Assembly: GCF_003688405.1 (NCBI RefSeq)
Contig: NZ_REFC01000012.1
Span: 558,001-622,000, forward strand
Direction: 5' to 3'
Source: Ulvibacter antarcticus
GTDB taxonomy: Bacteria > Bacteroidota > Bacteroidia > Flavobacteriales > Flavobacteriaceae
Length of the DNA: 64,000 nucleotides
Within the stretch, counting starts at the first letter, position 1. Each line of letters opens with the position of its first letter. A program made the position numbers and the translations under genes. Below are positions 14,926 to 22,503 of this stretch, in pieces. The notes under the pieces were generated by a model. That model made no database searches. It saw only the letters and a program-made list of their open reading frames with translations, and had not been told where the DNA came from.

Positions 14926-16263
14926 TTAAACAGCTCCAATTGTTTGATTTACAAAATTAAAACGAACCAAACCGTCTTCTGCAATATCAGTGAGCTGTAT
15001 CGTGTGTAGTGTATTTACCAATTCTGGGTTCCAGGGTGCTTTCACTTTTACGTAGTTCTCAGTAAATCCGTGAATATATCCCAATTTATTCTCGCCTTCA
15101 AACAAAACTGATCTTGTACTACCTAATTGTCCTTCATAAAAAGCCCTTCGTTTTTTAACAGACAAGCCTCTAAGCATCTTACTCCTTTTGGTACGTACAT
15201 TTTTAGGCACGACTCCTTCCATCGTCGCAGCCGGAGTATTATCTCTTTCAGAATATGTAAAGACATGCAAATACGAAATATCCATTTCATTCAAAAAATG
15301 ATAGGTTTCCAAAAAATGTTCTTCTGTTTCACCTGGAAAGCCAACAATTACATCGACGCCAATACAAGCATGTGGCATCACTTCACGAATCTTTGCAACA
15401 CGTTCCGTATAAAGTTCGCTCATATACCTGCGACGCATTAATTTCAAGATAGCATTACTCCCACTCTGCAACGGAATATGAAAATGAGGCACAAAAGTTC
15501 GAGATTTCGCTACAAAATCTATAGTTTCATTTTTAAGAAGATTAGGTTCTATAGATGATATGCGAAGACGCTCTATTCCTTCAACCGTATCTAAAGCTTC
15601 ACACAATTCAAAAAAAGTGTGCTCGTGCTTTTTATTTCCAAACTCACCTTTACCATAATCACCAATGTTCACACCGGTTAAAACGATCTCTTTTATTCCC
15701 TTGGCAGAAATTTCGGCAGCATTATTTAGTACATTTTCCAATTCATCACTTCTGGAAATTCCTCTCGCTAACGGAATCGTACAATAAGTACACTTATAAT
15801 CACATCCATCCTGTACTTTTAAGAAAGCTCGTGTTCTATCGCCAATAGAATATGAACCCACGTAAAAATCTGCGTCTTCTATTTCACAGCTATGTATTTC
15901 CCCATGGTCATTCTTGGATAGATCATTAAGGTAATCGGTGATCTTAAACTTTTCTGTAGCTCCTAACACCAAATCCACACCATGAACATCTGCCAATTCC
16001 TGTGGCTTTAGTTGTGCATAACAGCCCACTGCCACTACAAATGCTTCCGGATTTACTTTCTGTGCTTGCTTTACAATGGTTTTAAACCTTTTATCAGCGT
16101 TTTCAGTAACACTACAGGTATTAATCACATAGATATCTGCCGTTTCAGAAAAATCAACGCGCTCAAATCCTTCGTCGGTAAAATTTCGTGCAATAGTAGA
16201 GGTCTCGCTAAAATTTAGCTTGCAACCCAAAGTATAAAAAGCAACTTTTTTTGATGAATACAT
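14926..16263 (-). CDS. mtaB: tRNA (N6-threonylcarbamoyladenosine-C2)-methylthiotransferase MtaB
   Basis: Converts t6A37 to ms2t6A37 in ANN-decoding tRNAs, using radical SAM chemistry. In the N-terminal UPF0004 domain, Cys14 (TLGCKLN), Cys50 (NTCS) and Cys81 (VGCYAQ) hold the auxiliary iron-sulphur cluster. The radical SAM domain has Cys154, Cys158 and Cys161 in CDYKCTYC, and a C-terminal TRAM-like region follows. TLGCKLNFSET and the 445-residue length favour MtaB over MiaB or RimO. The gene has a short leader: its -7 box lies at 16288-16295, and the period-7 repeat array begins only 10 bp upstream of that box. Confidence 0.94.
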   Translation of the reverse strand: MYSSKKVAFYTLGCKLNFSETSTIARNFTDEGFERVDFSETADIYVINTCSVTENADKRFKTIVKQAQKVNPEAFVVAVGCYAQLKPQELADVHGVDLVLGATEKFKITDYLNDLSKNDHGEIHSCEIEDADFYVGSYSIGDRTRAFLKVQDGCDYKCTYCTIPLARGISRSDELENVLNNAAEISAKGIKEIVLTGVNIGDYGKGEFGNKKHEHTFFELCEALDTVEGIERLRISSIEPNLLKNETIDFVAKSRTFVPHFHIPLQSGSNAILKLMRRRYMSELYTERVAKIREVMPHACIGVDVIVGFPGETEEHFLETYHFLNEMDISYLHVFTYSERDNTPAATMEGVVPKNVRTKRSKMLRGLSVKKRRAFYEGQLGSTRSVLFEGENKLGYIHGFTENYVKVKAPWNPELVNTLHTIQLTDIAEDGLVRFNFVNQTIGAV

Positions 16264-16287
16264 TCCTTACATTTGTAAAACAGGATG

Positions 16288-16295
16288 CAAAGATA
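16288..16295 (-). promoter_or_regulatory. -7 box of mtaB
   Basis: The minus strand reads TTTGTATCTTTGCATCC, with TATCTTTG at 16288-16295, giving a leader of about 20 nt. The region expected to hold the -33 TTG (around 16315) lies inside the heptamer array and has no TTG, so the array replaces or abuts the upstream promoter half. Confidence 0.6.
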
Positions 16296-16305
16296 CAAAG
16301 TAATG

Positions 16306-16459
16306 TTGGAAGCCGGAAGTTGGAAGTTGGAAGCTGGAAGCTGGGAGTAGGAAGTTGGAAGTGGGAAGCTGGAAGCTGGGAGTAGGAAGTTGGAAGATGG
16401 AAAATGGAACTTGGGTGATGGGTGATGGGTGATGGGTGATGGGTGATGGGTGATGGGTG
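16306..16459. repeat. 22-unit heptanucleotide array (5' arm of cassette 1)
   Basis: The 154 bp divide without remainder into 22 heptamers. Units 1-13 vary around TTGGAAG or CTGGAAG, units 14-16 are ATGGAAA, ATGGAAC and TTGGGTG, and units 17-22 are six identical ATGGGTG copies. There is no insertion or deletion across the tract although single bases vary freely. Both inverse-strand reading frames are open through it, which produces spurious proline/histidine-rich frames. Confidence 0.9.
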
Positions 16460-16505
16460 TGCTAAAAATAATTAAAAAAAACAACTCCCCATTATAGCAG
16501 TGGTT

Positions 16506-16862
16506 ATGAGTTTTAAATTTGAAAAATTGCATATTTGGCAAAAGGCTATGAAATTGGGGGAAGAAATCAATGAAACCGCTAGTAAATTTCCAAAAAAAGA
16601 GATTTATAATCTCTCTTCTCAAATTAGAAGAGCAGCTGATTCTGTGGCATTGAATATCTCTGAAGGAAGTATTTTGCAATCGAAACCAGAGCATAGGAGA
16701 TTTTTAGGATATTCTATAAGGTCATTGGCGGAGGTAGTTACATGTTTATACAAAGCGAAATATAGAAGTTATCTTACTGAAACAGATTTTATTAAAAAAT
16801 ACAACGAATGCTACTTATTGATGAATATGATGATTGCATTTAGAAACACTTTAAAGACTTAA
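16506..16862 (+). CDS. Four-helix-bundle protein (S23/IVS family)
   Basis: A 118-residue helical protein of the family first seen in 23S rRNA intervening sequences (S23/TIGR02436 type); the diversity-generating retroelement protein Avd has the same fold. Hallmarks are FEKLHIWQKAMKLGEEI at the start, FPKKEIYNLSSQIRRAADSVALNISEG in the centre and HRRFLGYSIRSLAEV. The family is basic and is thought to bind nucleic acid. ATG 16506 is preferred over GTG 16500, because the family begins a few residues before the F.L.IW motif. The gene is flanked by inverted heptamer arms, and the leader has CAACTCCCC 15 bp upstream. No reverse transcriptase or variable repeat is nearby, so this is not a DGR. Confidence 0.9.
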   Translation: MSFKFEKLHIWQKAMKLGEEINETASKFPKKEIYNLSSQIRRAADSVALNISEGSILQSKPEHRRFLGYSIRSLAEVVTCLYKAKYRSYLTETDFIKKYNECYLLMNMMIAFRNTLKT

Positions 16863-16866
16863 TTAA

Positions 16867-16894
16867 CACCGTGCATCGAGCTTCCAACTTCCAT
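16867..16894. repeat. 3' arm of cassette 1 (four heptamers, inverted)
   Basis: CACCGTG, CATCGAG, CTTCCAA and CTTCCAT run in strict 7-bp register. The two outer units are reverse complements of TTGGAAG and ATGGAAG, the unit types of the 5' array. The GTG start of the next gene (16871) lies inside this arm. Confidence 0.65.
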
Positions 16895-18517
16895 TCAGCA
16901 ATAAAATCAATAGTTTTATTAATTTTCTTATTTGCTATAATTTCTTGCAATAACAAAAACACCCAAGACCGCGACCACCTTGTTTTTCGCTATAACGAAC
17001 ATAGTAACATACCAACTTTAGATCCTGCCTTTGCTAGAAACCCTCAAAGTATCTGGCCGGATAATCAGTTGTATAACGGACTGGTGCAATTGGATGATTC
17101 CCTCAATATTATTCCCGACATCGCCAAAAGCTGGACTATAAACGACACCACAAACACATATACATTCACGCTTCGGAAAGATGTTTATTTTCATAAAAAC
17201 AAAGTATTCGCGAACTCGGGTCTTTCCGAAGAAAACGATTCGACACGAACTGTTATTGCTTCCGATTTTGTGTATAGTTTCGATCGTTTAATAGATGAAA
17301 AAGTTGCCTCTTCCGGAAGTTGGGTGCTTCAGAATGTGCATTCTTATCGTGCTATAAATGACACCACATTTAGTATTCAGCTTAAACAACCCTTTCCACC
17401 CTTTCTTGGTTTGATGTCGATGCGCTATTGCTCTGTTGTACCTAAAGAAGCTGTAGAATATTACGGCAGCGATTTCCGAAGAAACCCTGTAGGAACAGGT
17501 CCGTTTCAATTAAAACTTTGGGAAGAAAGTGTGAAGTTAGTGCTTCGGAAAAACCCTTTGTATTTTGAAAAAGATGAGAATGGTAATCAACTTCCTTATT
17601 TAGAAGCTGTCGCCATCACTTTCTTACCCGACAAGCAAAGTGAGTTTTTACAATTGGTTCAAGGTAAAATCGATTTCATATCTGGTTTGGATAGCTCGTA
17701 TAAAGATGAATTAGTCACTACTCAAGGAAAATTACAAGAAAAGTATAAAGACCAATTGGTCCTTATAAGCGGACCATTTTTAAACACCGAATACCTAGGT
17801 TTTTTCCTCGGATCTGAAACATCAGAGATTAAATCTAAATCATTGCGGCAAGCTATAAACTATGGATTCGACAGGGTGAAAATGGTGACCTACCTCCGTA
17901 ATGGCATGGGAATACCTGCCGTAAATGGATTTATCCCTAAAGGCTTGCCGGGATTCGATGCAATTGAAGGATATAGTTATCAGCCTAAAAAAGCCAGAGC
18001 CCTGGTCGTGCAATACAAAGAAGAAACCGGCGATGAGAATCCCCAAATCACCATAGGAACGAATAGTCAGTATTTGGATCTCTGTGAATACATCCAACGA
18101 GAATTAGAAAAAATTGGTATTGATGTAACCGTTGATGTAGTTCCTCCTTCTACACTCCGACAAATGAAATCTACAGGAGAACTTGATATTTTTAGAGCTA
18201 GCTGGATTGCCGATTATCCCGATGCCGAAAATTATCTATCATTGTATTATAGTCCGAATTTCACTCCCAACGGCCCTAATTATACGCACTTTAAAAATGA
18301 AGCCTTTGATAGTTTGTACGATAAAAGTCTAACTATTTCCAATATCGAGGAAAGAAAAGTGCTGTATACTAAAATGGATTCCATAATCGTCGATCAGGCT
18401 CCGATAGTACCTTTGTTCTACGATATGGCAGTGCGATTTGTAAGTAAAAAGGTAAGCGGTTTAGGAAGCAATCCTCAGAATTTTTTAGTGTTGAAACGAG
18501 TTAAAAAGGAAAAATAA
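16871..18517 (+). CDS. ABC transporter substrate-binding lipoprotein, oligopeptide type (SBP_bac_5)
   Basis: A periplasmic DppA/OppA-like binding protein of 548 residues. The signal ends in the lipobox IISC (Cys near residue 26). Family landmarks are NIPTLDPAFARNPQSIWPDNQLYNGL near the start of the mature protein, then SWTINDTTNTYTFTLR, FQLKLW and a C-terminal region with APIVPLFYD. It should bind peptides or similar solutes. No permease genes are adjacent. The only usable start that keeps a full signal is GTG 16871, which lies within the right heptamer arm of the upstream cassette, so the natural start and ribosome-binding region may have been replaced. The exact N-terminus is uncertain. Confidence 0.88.
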   Translation: MHRASNFHSAIKSIVLLIFLFAIISCNNKNTQDRDHLVFRYNEHSNIPTLDPAFARNPQSIWPDNQLYNGLVQLDDSLNIIPDIAKSWTINDTTNTYTFTLRKDVYFHKNKVFANSGLSEENDSTRTVIASDFVYSFDRLIDEKVASSGSWVLQNVHSYRAINDTTFSIQLKQPFPPFLGLMSMRYCSVVPKEAVEYYGSDFRRNPVGTGPFQLKLWEESVKLVLRKNPLYFEKDENGNQLPYLEAVAITFLPDKQSEFLQLVQGKIDFISGLDSSYKDELVTTQGKLQEKYKDQLVLISGPFLNTEYLGFFLGSETSEIKSKSLRQAINYGFDRVKMVTYLRNGMGIPAVNGFIPKGLPGFDAIEGYSYQPKKARALVVQYKEETGDENPQITIGTNSQYLDLCEYIQRELEKIGIDVTVDVVPPSTLRQMKSTGELDIFRASWIADYPDAENYLSLYYSPNFTPNGPNYTHFKNEAFDSLYDKSLTISNIEERKVLYTKMDSIIVDQAPIVPLFYDMAVRFVSKKVSGLGSNPQNFLVLKRVKKEK

Positions 18518-18661
18518 TAGCACCTATTATAAAGCTTAACTCTCGATTATAACTCCTGATCATCAATATTTTAACGTATAATCTTTACTTTTTATATAGT
18601 TTGACTGCCCTTATGCATTGTAACTTTTCCTACATTTCTTACGTACAATATAGTAAGGAGT

Positions 18662-18967
18662 ATGAAGTATAAAACAACAGGCTTAAAAGCCGGACATAAA
18701 ATTTTTATTAGAAAACGAGAATCTGCTTTCGACAATGGTTTGCGGCTAAAAGACAGTACTTTTGGCACTTTTGAAGATCATAAGGAGATGAAGACTTATG
18801 AATACGCTGCTTTTCAGAAAAAAGTATTTGAAGAAAATAGAATTCTGAAACGTAAAAGAAACATCTTAATCATAATAACCATTATTGCAGTTGTGTTAAT
18901 CCTACTGTCACTTCCCTTTTTATATGATGAATTGTTCAGTGGTGATTATCAAAAAGTAAAGTTTTAA
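18662..18967 (+). CDS. Small protein with one membrane helix, function unknown
   Basis: A 101-residue basic protein. The first 60 residues are soluble (EYAAFQKKVFEENRILKRKRN before the membrane), followed by a strong hydrophobic helix at about 62-84 and a short tail. It contains no known motif. AAGGAG sits 1 bp before the ATG, too close to be a good ribosome-binding site. A possible promoter is TTG at 18601 with TAACTTTT 17 bp later. The reading frame is credible because of the amphipathic and hydrophobic pattern and the isolated position between two well-defined genes. I cannot assign a role. Confidence 0.65.
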   Translation: MKYKTTGLKAGHKIFIRKRESAFDNGLRLKDSTFGTFEDHKEMKTYEYAAFQKKVFEENRILKRKRNILIIITIIAVVLILLSLPFLYDELFSGDYQKVKF

Positions 18968-18972
18968 TAAAA

Positions 18973-20148
18973 CTAACTGCGACGCCACTTTGCCGATTCT
19001 TCAAAAACGTGCTCCAGTATTTTTGCGTCAGTTTCGGAAAAATCTATTCCTCTTCTAGACATCACTACCTTGGCAACTTCAAAAGCTTTTTTAGTTAAAT
19101 AGGTGGTCATGCCTCCACTTCCACCCCAACTGAAACTAGGAATGAAATTACGAGGAAAACCACTTCCGAAGATATTAGCGCTCACCCCCACTACAGTACC
19201 AGTATTAAACATAGTATTTATACCACATTTACTGTGATCTCCCATCATGAGTCCGCAAAATTGCAGTCCCGTTCTCGCAAAACCTTCTGTTTCATAATCC
19301 CAAAGTCGCACTTCGGCATAGTTATTTTTTAAATTGGAGTTGTTAGTATCTGCACCCAGATTACACCATTCTCCGATCACCGAATTACCTAGAAATCCGT
19401 CGTGACCTTTATTTGAATATCCAAATAGTACCGAATTGTTGACTTCTCCCCCAACTTTAGAATGAGGTCCGATAGTAGTACCTCCATAAATTTTAGCTGC
19501 CATTTTTACAGTTGCATCCTCACAAAGGGCGAAAGGCCCTCTAATCATAGCTCCTTCCATAATTTCGGCATGCTTACCAATATAAATAGGACCATCCGTT
19601 GCGTTCAATGAACAAAGCGGAAGGGTTGCTCCTTCTTCAATAAAAATCTGTGCCTCATTAAAAGCAACGGTCTTTTCTGGAATGGGTTGAGATGATCTCC
19701 CTTTAGTAAGCAATTCGAAATCCCGCTCGATGGCAAGATGGTTTTTCGAAAAAATATCCCAACTATGCTCGATTCGCAGCACATCATCATACGAATATTC
19801 AGTAATATCGTAGCTTTCGAAATCTACTTCCTGCCCTTCAGTAGTATAGAATGCAAGAGGTTCATCCTTGTAAAAAATCGCTTGATTTTCAGAAAGCCCT
19901 TTTATTAGACCCACTAAATTTTCCGAAGGTATAAATGAGGCATTGATTAGAATATTAGCATCCATCTCTACCATAGGAAACGCATCCGAAAGATAGTCCT
20001 CTGTCACCGTTGTTGTAGTGAAACCAAGCATCTTTTCCCATTTCTCGCGAATAGTTAGAATCCCAATGCGAATATCTGCTACTGGTCTAGTGAAGGTAAA
20101 AGGTAATAACTGGTTGCGGACGTTTCCGTCGAAAAGGATATAATTCAT
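18973..20148 (-). CDS. Alternative GlmU-type sugar nucleotidyltransferase/acyltransferase
   Basis: A 391-residue protein of the Bacteroidota alternative GlmU group. The N-terminal part (about 1-170) begins MNYILFDGNVRNQLLPFTFTRP and carries IRIGILTIREKWE. The C-terminal part (about 180-370) is a left-handed beta-helix of hexapeptide repeats (PIYIGKHAEIMEGAMIRGPF, GPHSKVGGEVNNSVLFGY, NGTVVG-like turns). It probably supplies UDP-GlcNAc, but the N-terminal domain lacks the classical pyrophosphorylase signature, so the nucleotidyl-transfer half is less certain. Directly upstream of its ATG, separated by one base, are four heptamers of the repeat class (20150-20177), which form its 5' leader. Confidence 0.85.
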   Translation of the reverse strand: MNYILFDGNVRNQLLPFTFTRPVADIRIGILTIREKWEKMLGFTTTTVTEDYLSDAFPMVEMDANILINASFIPSENLVGLIKGLSENQAIFYKDEPLAFYTTEGQEVDFESYDITEYSYDDVLRIEHSWDIFSKNHLAIERDFELLTKGRSSQPIPEKTVAFNEAQIFIEEGATLPLCSLNATDGPIYIGKHAEIMEGAMIRGPFALCEDATVKMAAKIYGGTTIGPHSKVGGEVNNSVLFGYSNKGHDGFLGNSVIGEWCNLGADTNNSNLKNNYAEVRLWDYETEGFARTGLQFCGLMMGDHSKCGINTMFNTGTVVGVSANIFGSGFPRNFIPSFSWGGSGGMTTYLTKKAFEVAKVVMSRRGIDFSETDAKILEHVFEESAKWRRS

Positions 20149-20149
20149 C

Positions 20150-20177
20150 TTGAGTATTGAGTATTGAGTATTGAGTA
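20150..20177. repeat. Four-unit heptamer array in the leader of the GlmU-type gene
   Basis: TTGAGTA occurs four times in exact tandem. It ends 1 bp before the start codon of the minus-strand gene, so on the mRNA the sequence just before ATG is four TACTCAA units. A gain or loss of a unit would change leader length and the ribosome-binding region but not the protein. Confidence 0.9.
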
Positions 20178-20218
20178 AATATAATGAAAGAACTTAATGT
20201 TTTGAAATAGCTATAAAT

Positions 20219-20249
20219 AAAAAAGCCTTCGAAATTCGAAGGCTTTTAA
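20219..20249. terminator. Terminator between rpmE2 and the GlmU-type gene
   Basis: AAAAGCCTTCGAA (20221-20233) and TTCGAAGGCTTTT (20235-20247) are perfect complements. In practice the middle bases form the loop. It follows the rpmE2 stop on the minus strand by about 20 bp. Confidence 0.85.
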
Positions 20250-20268
20250 AATTATGTTGTCAAAAATA

Positions 20269-20550
20269 CTATTCTTCCTCTTTAGCAGCTGCTGCAACAG
20301 GTTTTTTGAATTTTGCGTATTTTGTTTTGAATTTATCAATACGACCAGCTGTATCGATAAGTTTAGATTTTCCAGTATAAAATGGGTGAGAAGTTCTTGA
20401 AATCTCCATTTTTACTAAAGGATACTCAACACCGTCTACTTCTAGAGTTTCCTTTGTGTCTGCTGTTGATTTAGTAACAAATACATCTTCATTCGACATG
20501 TCTTTGAATGCTACTAATCTATAATTTTCAGGATGGATACCTTTTTTCAT
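20269..20550 (-). CDS. rpmE2: Large ribosomal subunit protein bL31, type B
   Basis: A 93-residue ribosomal protein L31 of type [21 protein letters not shown] at the start, then [29 protein letters not shown]. It has no CxxC zinc-binding cysteines, which separates it from the zinc-containing type A. An alanine/glutamate-rich tail is added. The start is ATG at 20548-20550, just before MKKGIHP; the frame is open a further 17 codons upstream, but that part does not match the family. A strong promoter lies 48 bp upstream and a terminator follows, so the gene is monocistronic. Confidence 0.95.
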   Translation of the reverse strand: MKKGIHPENYRLVAFKDMSNEDVFVTKSTADTKETLEVDGVEYPLVKMEISRTSHPFYTGKSKLIDTAGRIDKFKTKYAKFKKPVAAAAKEEE

Positions 20551-20598
20551 TTTCTTATATTTTAAATTGTCAATCCCATAGTTCAAGGATTGAGCGTG

Positions 20599-20628
20599 CA
20601 AATTTAAGCATTATTTACAATCCTGCAA
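20599..20628 (-). promoter_or_regulatory. rpmE2 promoter (Bacteroidota consensus)
   Basis: On the minus strand TTG (20626-20628) is followed after 19 bp by TAAATTTG (20599-20606) and GCACGC. This matches the consensus spacing exactly and is the same arrangement as at rpmH. Confidence 0.75.
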
Positions 20629-20822
20629 TATATAATGATGTTTTTTTATTCTGAAAGAATCTAATGTTTTTGTTTCTTTTCTGAAGCAATAATATGTCTG
20701 AAACCATTGAATTAAATGCAACTTAATCAATTTCTGAAATGTTCTTCTCATTGGTATCCAATTCATTCTGAAGCAGAACCAAAAAGAATAGAATCATCAT
20801 CGTTCCAAATGTAACGTTTTGC

Positions 20823-20830
20823 TATCTTTG
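20823..20830 (+). promoter_or_regulatory. -7 box of the DUF4199 gene
   Basis: TATCTTTG lies 55 bp before the ATG at 20885. It also shows that a longer open frame starting at TTG 20819 cannot be the real start, because that codon lies in the promoter. Confidence 0.6.
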
Positions 20831-20884
20831 TTAACTAACAAACCGAACTACTCTGTTGTTAACGGCAGGATTAAAAACACTTTA

Positions 20885-21427
20885 ATGGAAGCACAAACTA
20901 TCTCAACTAAAAAAAATGCAGTATCCTATGGAGTTTTATTAGGAATTGTACTCACTCTTATAACAACTGTCCTATATGTAATAAATACAGCACTTCTTAC
21001 TAAATGGTGGATTGGTATTTTTACCTTACTCCTTGCCATTAGTTTTGGAATTGTCTCTGTAGCAAAAGCTAAATCTTTACAGAACGGTTTAATTTCTTTT
21101 AAGGAAGCGTTTACTTCCTATTTTATTACTATCGCAATTGGGCTATTAATAAGCGTTGTAGTGAATATTCTTATTTTTGTGGTTATCGACCCCGATGCTG
21201 CCGCTTTCCTGCAGGAGGAGATAATGAATATGACCAAAGGGATGATGGAAAAATTTGGCGCTCCTGAAGCAGAAATTGACAAAGCTTTAGAAAAAATGGC
21301 AGAGGATGATGCTTTTTCGGCATTTGCACAATTAAAATCATATGTATTCCAACTTGCCTTTTATTCGATATTCGGACTATTAATCGCATTGATCTTCAAG
21401 AAGAATGATCCTAATGCTATCGCATAA
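20885..21427 (+). CDS. DUF4199-family membrane protein
   Basis: A 180-residue protein with four hydrophobic helices (about residues 15-35, 41-60, 78-103 and 150-172), separated by a charged loop rich in M, E and K. The fold matches the DUF4199 family of Bacteroidota, whose function is unknown. ATG 20885 (MEAQTISTKK) is chosen because upstream codons overlap the promoter. It lies 3 bp before the glycosyltransferase gene, a pairing that recurs in flavobacteria as I recall, so a role beside envelope glycan transfer is plausible. Confidence 0.82.
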   Translation: MEAQTISTKKNAVSYGVLLGIVLTLITTVLYVINTALLTKWWIGIFTLLLAISFGIVSVAKAKSLQNGLISFKEAFTSYFITIAIGLLISVVVNILIFVVIDPDAAAFLQEEIMNMTKGMMEKFGAPEAEIDKALEKMAEDDAFSAFAQLKSYVFQLAFYSIFGLLIALIFKKNDPNAIA

Positions 21428-21430
21428 ACT

Positions 21431-22375
21431 ATGAATTTATCCATCGTAATTCCACTTTTAAACGAGGAGGAATCTATAAATGAATTATACCATTGGATTG
21501 CAAAAGTCATGCAATCCAATGGTTTTTTATATGAATTGATTTTTATAGACGATGGAAGTACCGATCATTCCTGGAATATCATAGAGAAACTTTCGGAAGA
21601 GCATCCTGAGGTTAAGGCAATTCAGTTTCTACGCAACTTCGGAAAATCCCAAGCTTTACACGCTGGTTTTGCAATGGCAAAAGGAGATGTAGTAATTACT
21701 ATGGATGCCGACCTACAAGACGATCCGGAGGAAATTCCTGAGCTTTATGAAATGATCACAAAACAAGGATATGATCTTGTTTCCGGTTGGAAAAAGAAGC
21801 GTTTTGATTCCGTTTTAAGTAAAAACATGCCTTCTAAACTCTTTAATTTTGCCGCTCGTAAAACCTCTGGTGTACAATTAAATGATTTTAATTGTGGTCT
21901 TAAAGCTTATAGAAATGAAGTCGTAAAAACGATAGAGGTTACCGGCGATATGCATCGTTACATTCCTGTACTTGCTAAAAATGCAGGCTTTAGTAATATT
22001 GGCGAGAAAGTTGTAAAACATCAGGCTCGTAAATATGGCACGACCAAATTCGGTGCCGAGCGATTTGTGAGAGGTTTTTTAGACTTAATTACAATATGGT
22101 TCTTATCGCGCTTCGGAAAAAGGCCGATGCATTTATTTGGAGCCTGGGGTGCGTTAATGCTTTTCGTTGGATTTTGCTTTGCGCTTTACCTCGGAATTGA
22201 CAAACTGTTTATCCATCAAAGCGGACGACTCATCACGGAGCGTCCACAATTTTATATTTCACTTACCGCCATGATGCTGGGAACACAGCTTTTTCTCGCA
22301 GGATTTCTTGGAGAACTAGTTTTAAGAAGCAGAAGAGACACTAAAAATTACATTATAAAGAGGCAAATTGGATAG
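21431..22375 (+). CDS. Glycosyltransferase family 2, polyprenyl-phosphate sugar transferase type
   Basis: Transfers a sugar from a nucleotide donor to a lipid carrier phosphate at the cytoplasmic face of the membrane (DPM1/ArnC/GtrB-like). The GT-A domain spans about 1-225, with IPLLNEEESI at the start, DDGSTDHSW (40-48) and the metal-binding DADLQDD (92-98), plus NFGKSQALHAGF. Two C-terminal membrane helices (about 235-257 and 270-292) place it at the membrane. Length (314) is normal. It overlaps no gene but is spaced by 3 bp from DUF4199. The sugar cannot be read from the sequence. Confidence 0.92.
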   Translation: MNLSIVIPLLNEEESINELYHWIAKVMQSNGFLYELIFIDDGSTDHSWNIIEKLSEEHPEVKAIQFLRNFGKSQALHAGFAMAKGDVVITMDADLQDDPEEIPELYEMITKQGYDLVSGWKKKRFDSVLSKNMPSKLFNFAARKTSGVQLNDFNCGLKAYRNEVVKTIEVTGDMHRYIPVLAKNAGFSNIGEKVVKHQARKYGTTKFGAERFVRGFLDLITIWFLSRFGKRPMHLFGAWGALMLFVGFCFALYLGIDKLFIHQSGRLITERPQFYISLTAMMLGTQLFLAGFLGELVLRSRRDTKNYIIKRQIG

Positions 22376-22503
22376 TTTTTATAGAGCCTTTAATTTTGCA
22401 GAATTAATTGAATAAATGCAGAATTAAAAAATTGGTCTCATCGTAATACTGCATTAATCGGTTGCCACTTTTTTTCCTATTTTTACACTTTAAAGTTGAG
22501 CAA

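Larger units (their letters stand above)
16306..16894 (+). mobile_element. Candidate four-helix-bundle cassette 1 with inverted period-7 arms
   Basis: The block between mtaB and the peptide-binding lipoprotein gene has three parts: the heptamer array (TTGGAAG type outside, ATGGGTG inside), the four-helix-bundle gene, and on the right heptamers CACCGTG, CATCGAG, CTTCCAA, CTTCCAT (16867-16894). Read on the minus strand the right arm is ATGGAAG, TTGGAAG, CTCGATG, CACGGTG. It therefore repeats the left arm in inverted order, with GGAAG outside and GGTG inside. The leader motif CAACTCCCC (16482-16490) is shared with cassette 2. No transposase is present. That the block moves as a unit is inference. 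Confidence 0.42.
20551..20884. other. 334-bp divergent promoter region
   Basis: The left part carries the rpmE2 promoter (20599-20628, minus) and the right part the promoter of the DUF4199 gene (TATCTTTG at 20823-20830, plus). Nothing else was recognised between them. Confidence 0.6.

Noticed and set aside
14763-14960. Open frame of 65 codons between the acetyltransferase and mtaB genes
   Set aside because: It runs through the two-hairpin structured element and into mtaB on the other strand.
16306-16459. Heptamer array considered as a CRISPR array
   Set aside because: Units are 7 bp with no spacers and no cas genes are nearby.
16215-16694. Minus-strand frame with proline, histidine and serine repeats
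   Set aside because: It is the translation of the heptamer array and the antisense of the four-helix-bundle gene; 7-bp units without stops give long spurious frames.
16506-16862. Four-helix-bundle gene considered as avd of a diversity-generating retroelement
   Set aside because: No reverse transcriptase, template repeat or variable repeat is seen within reach, here or around the second copy.
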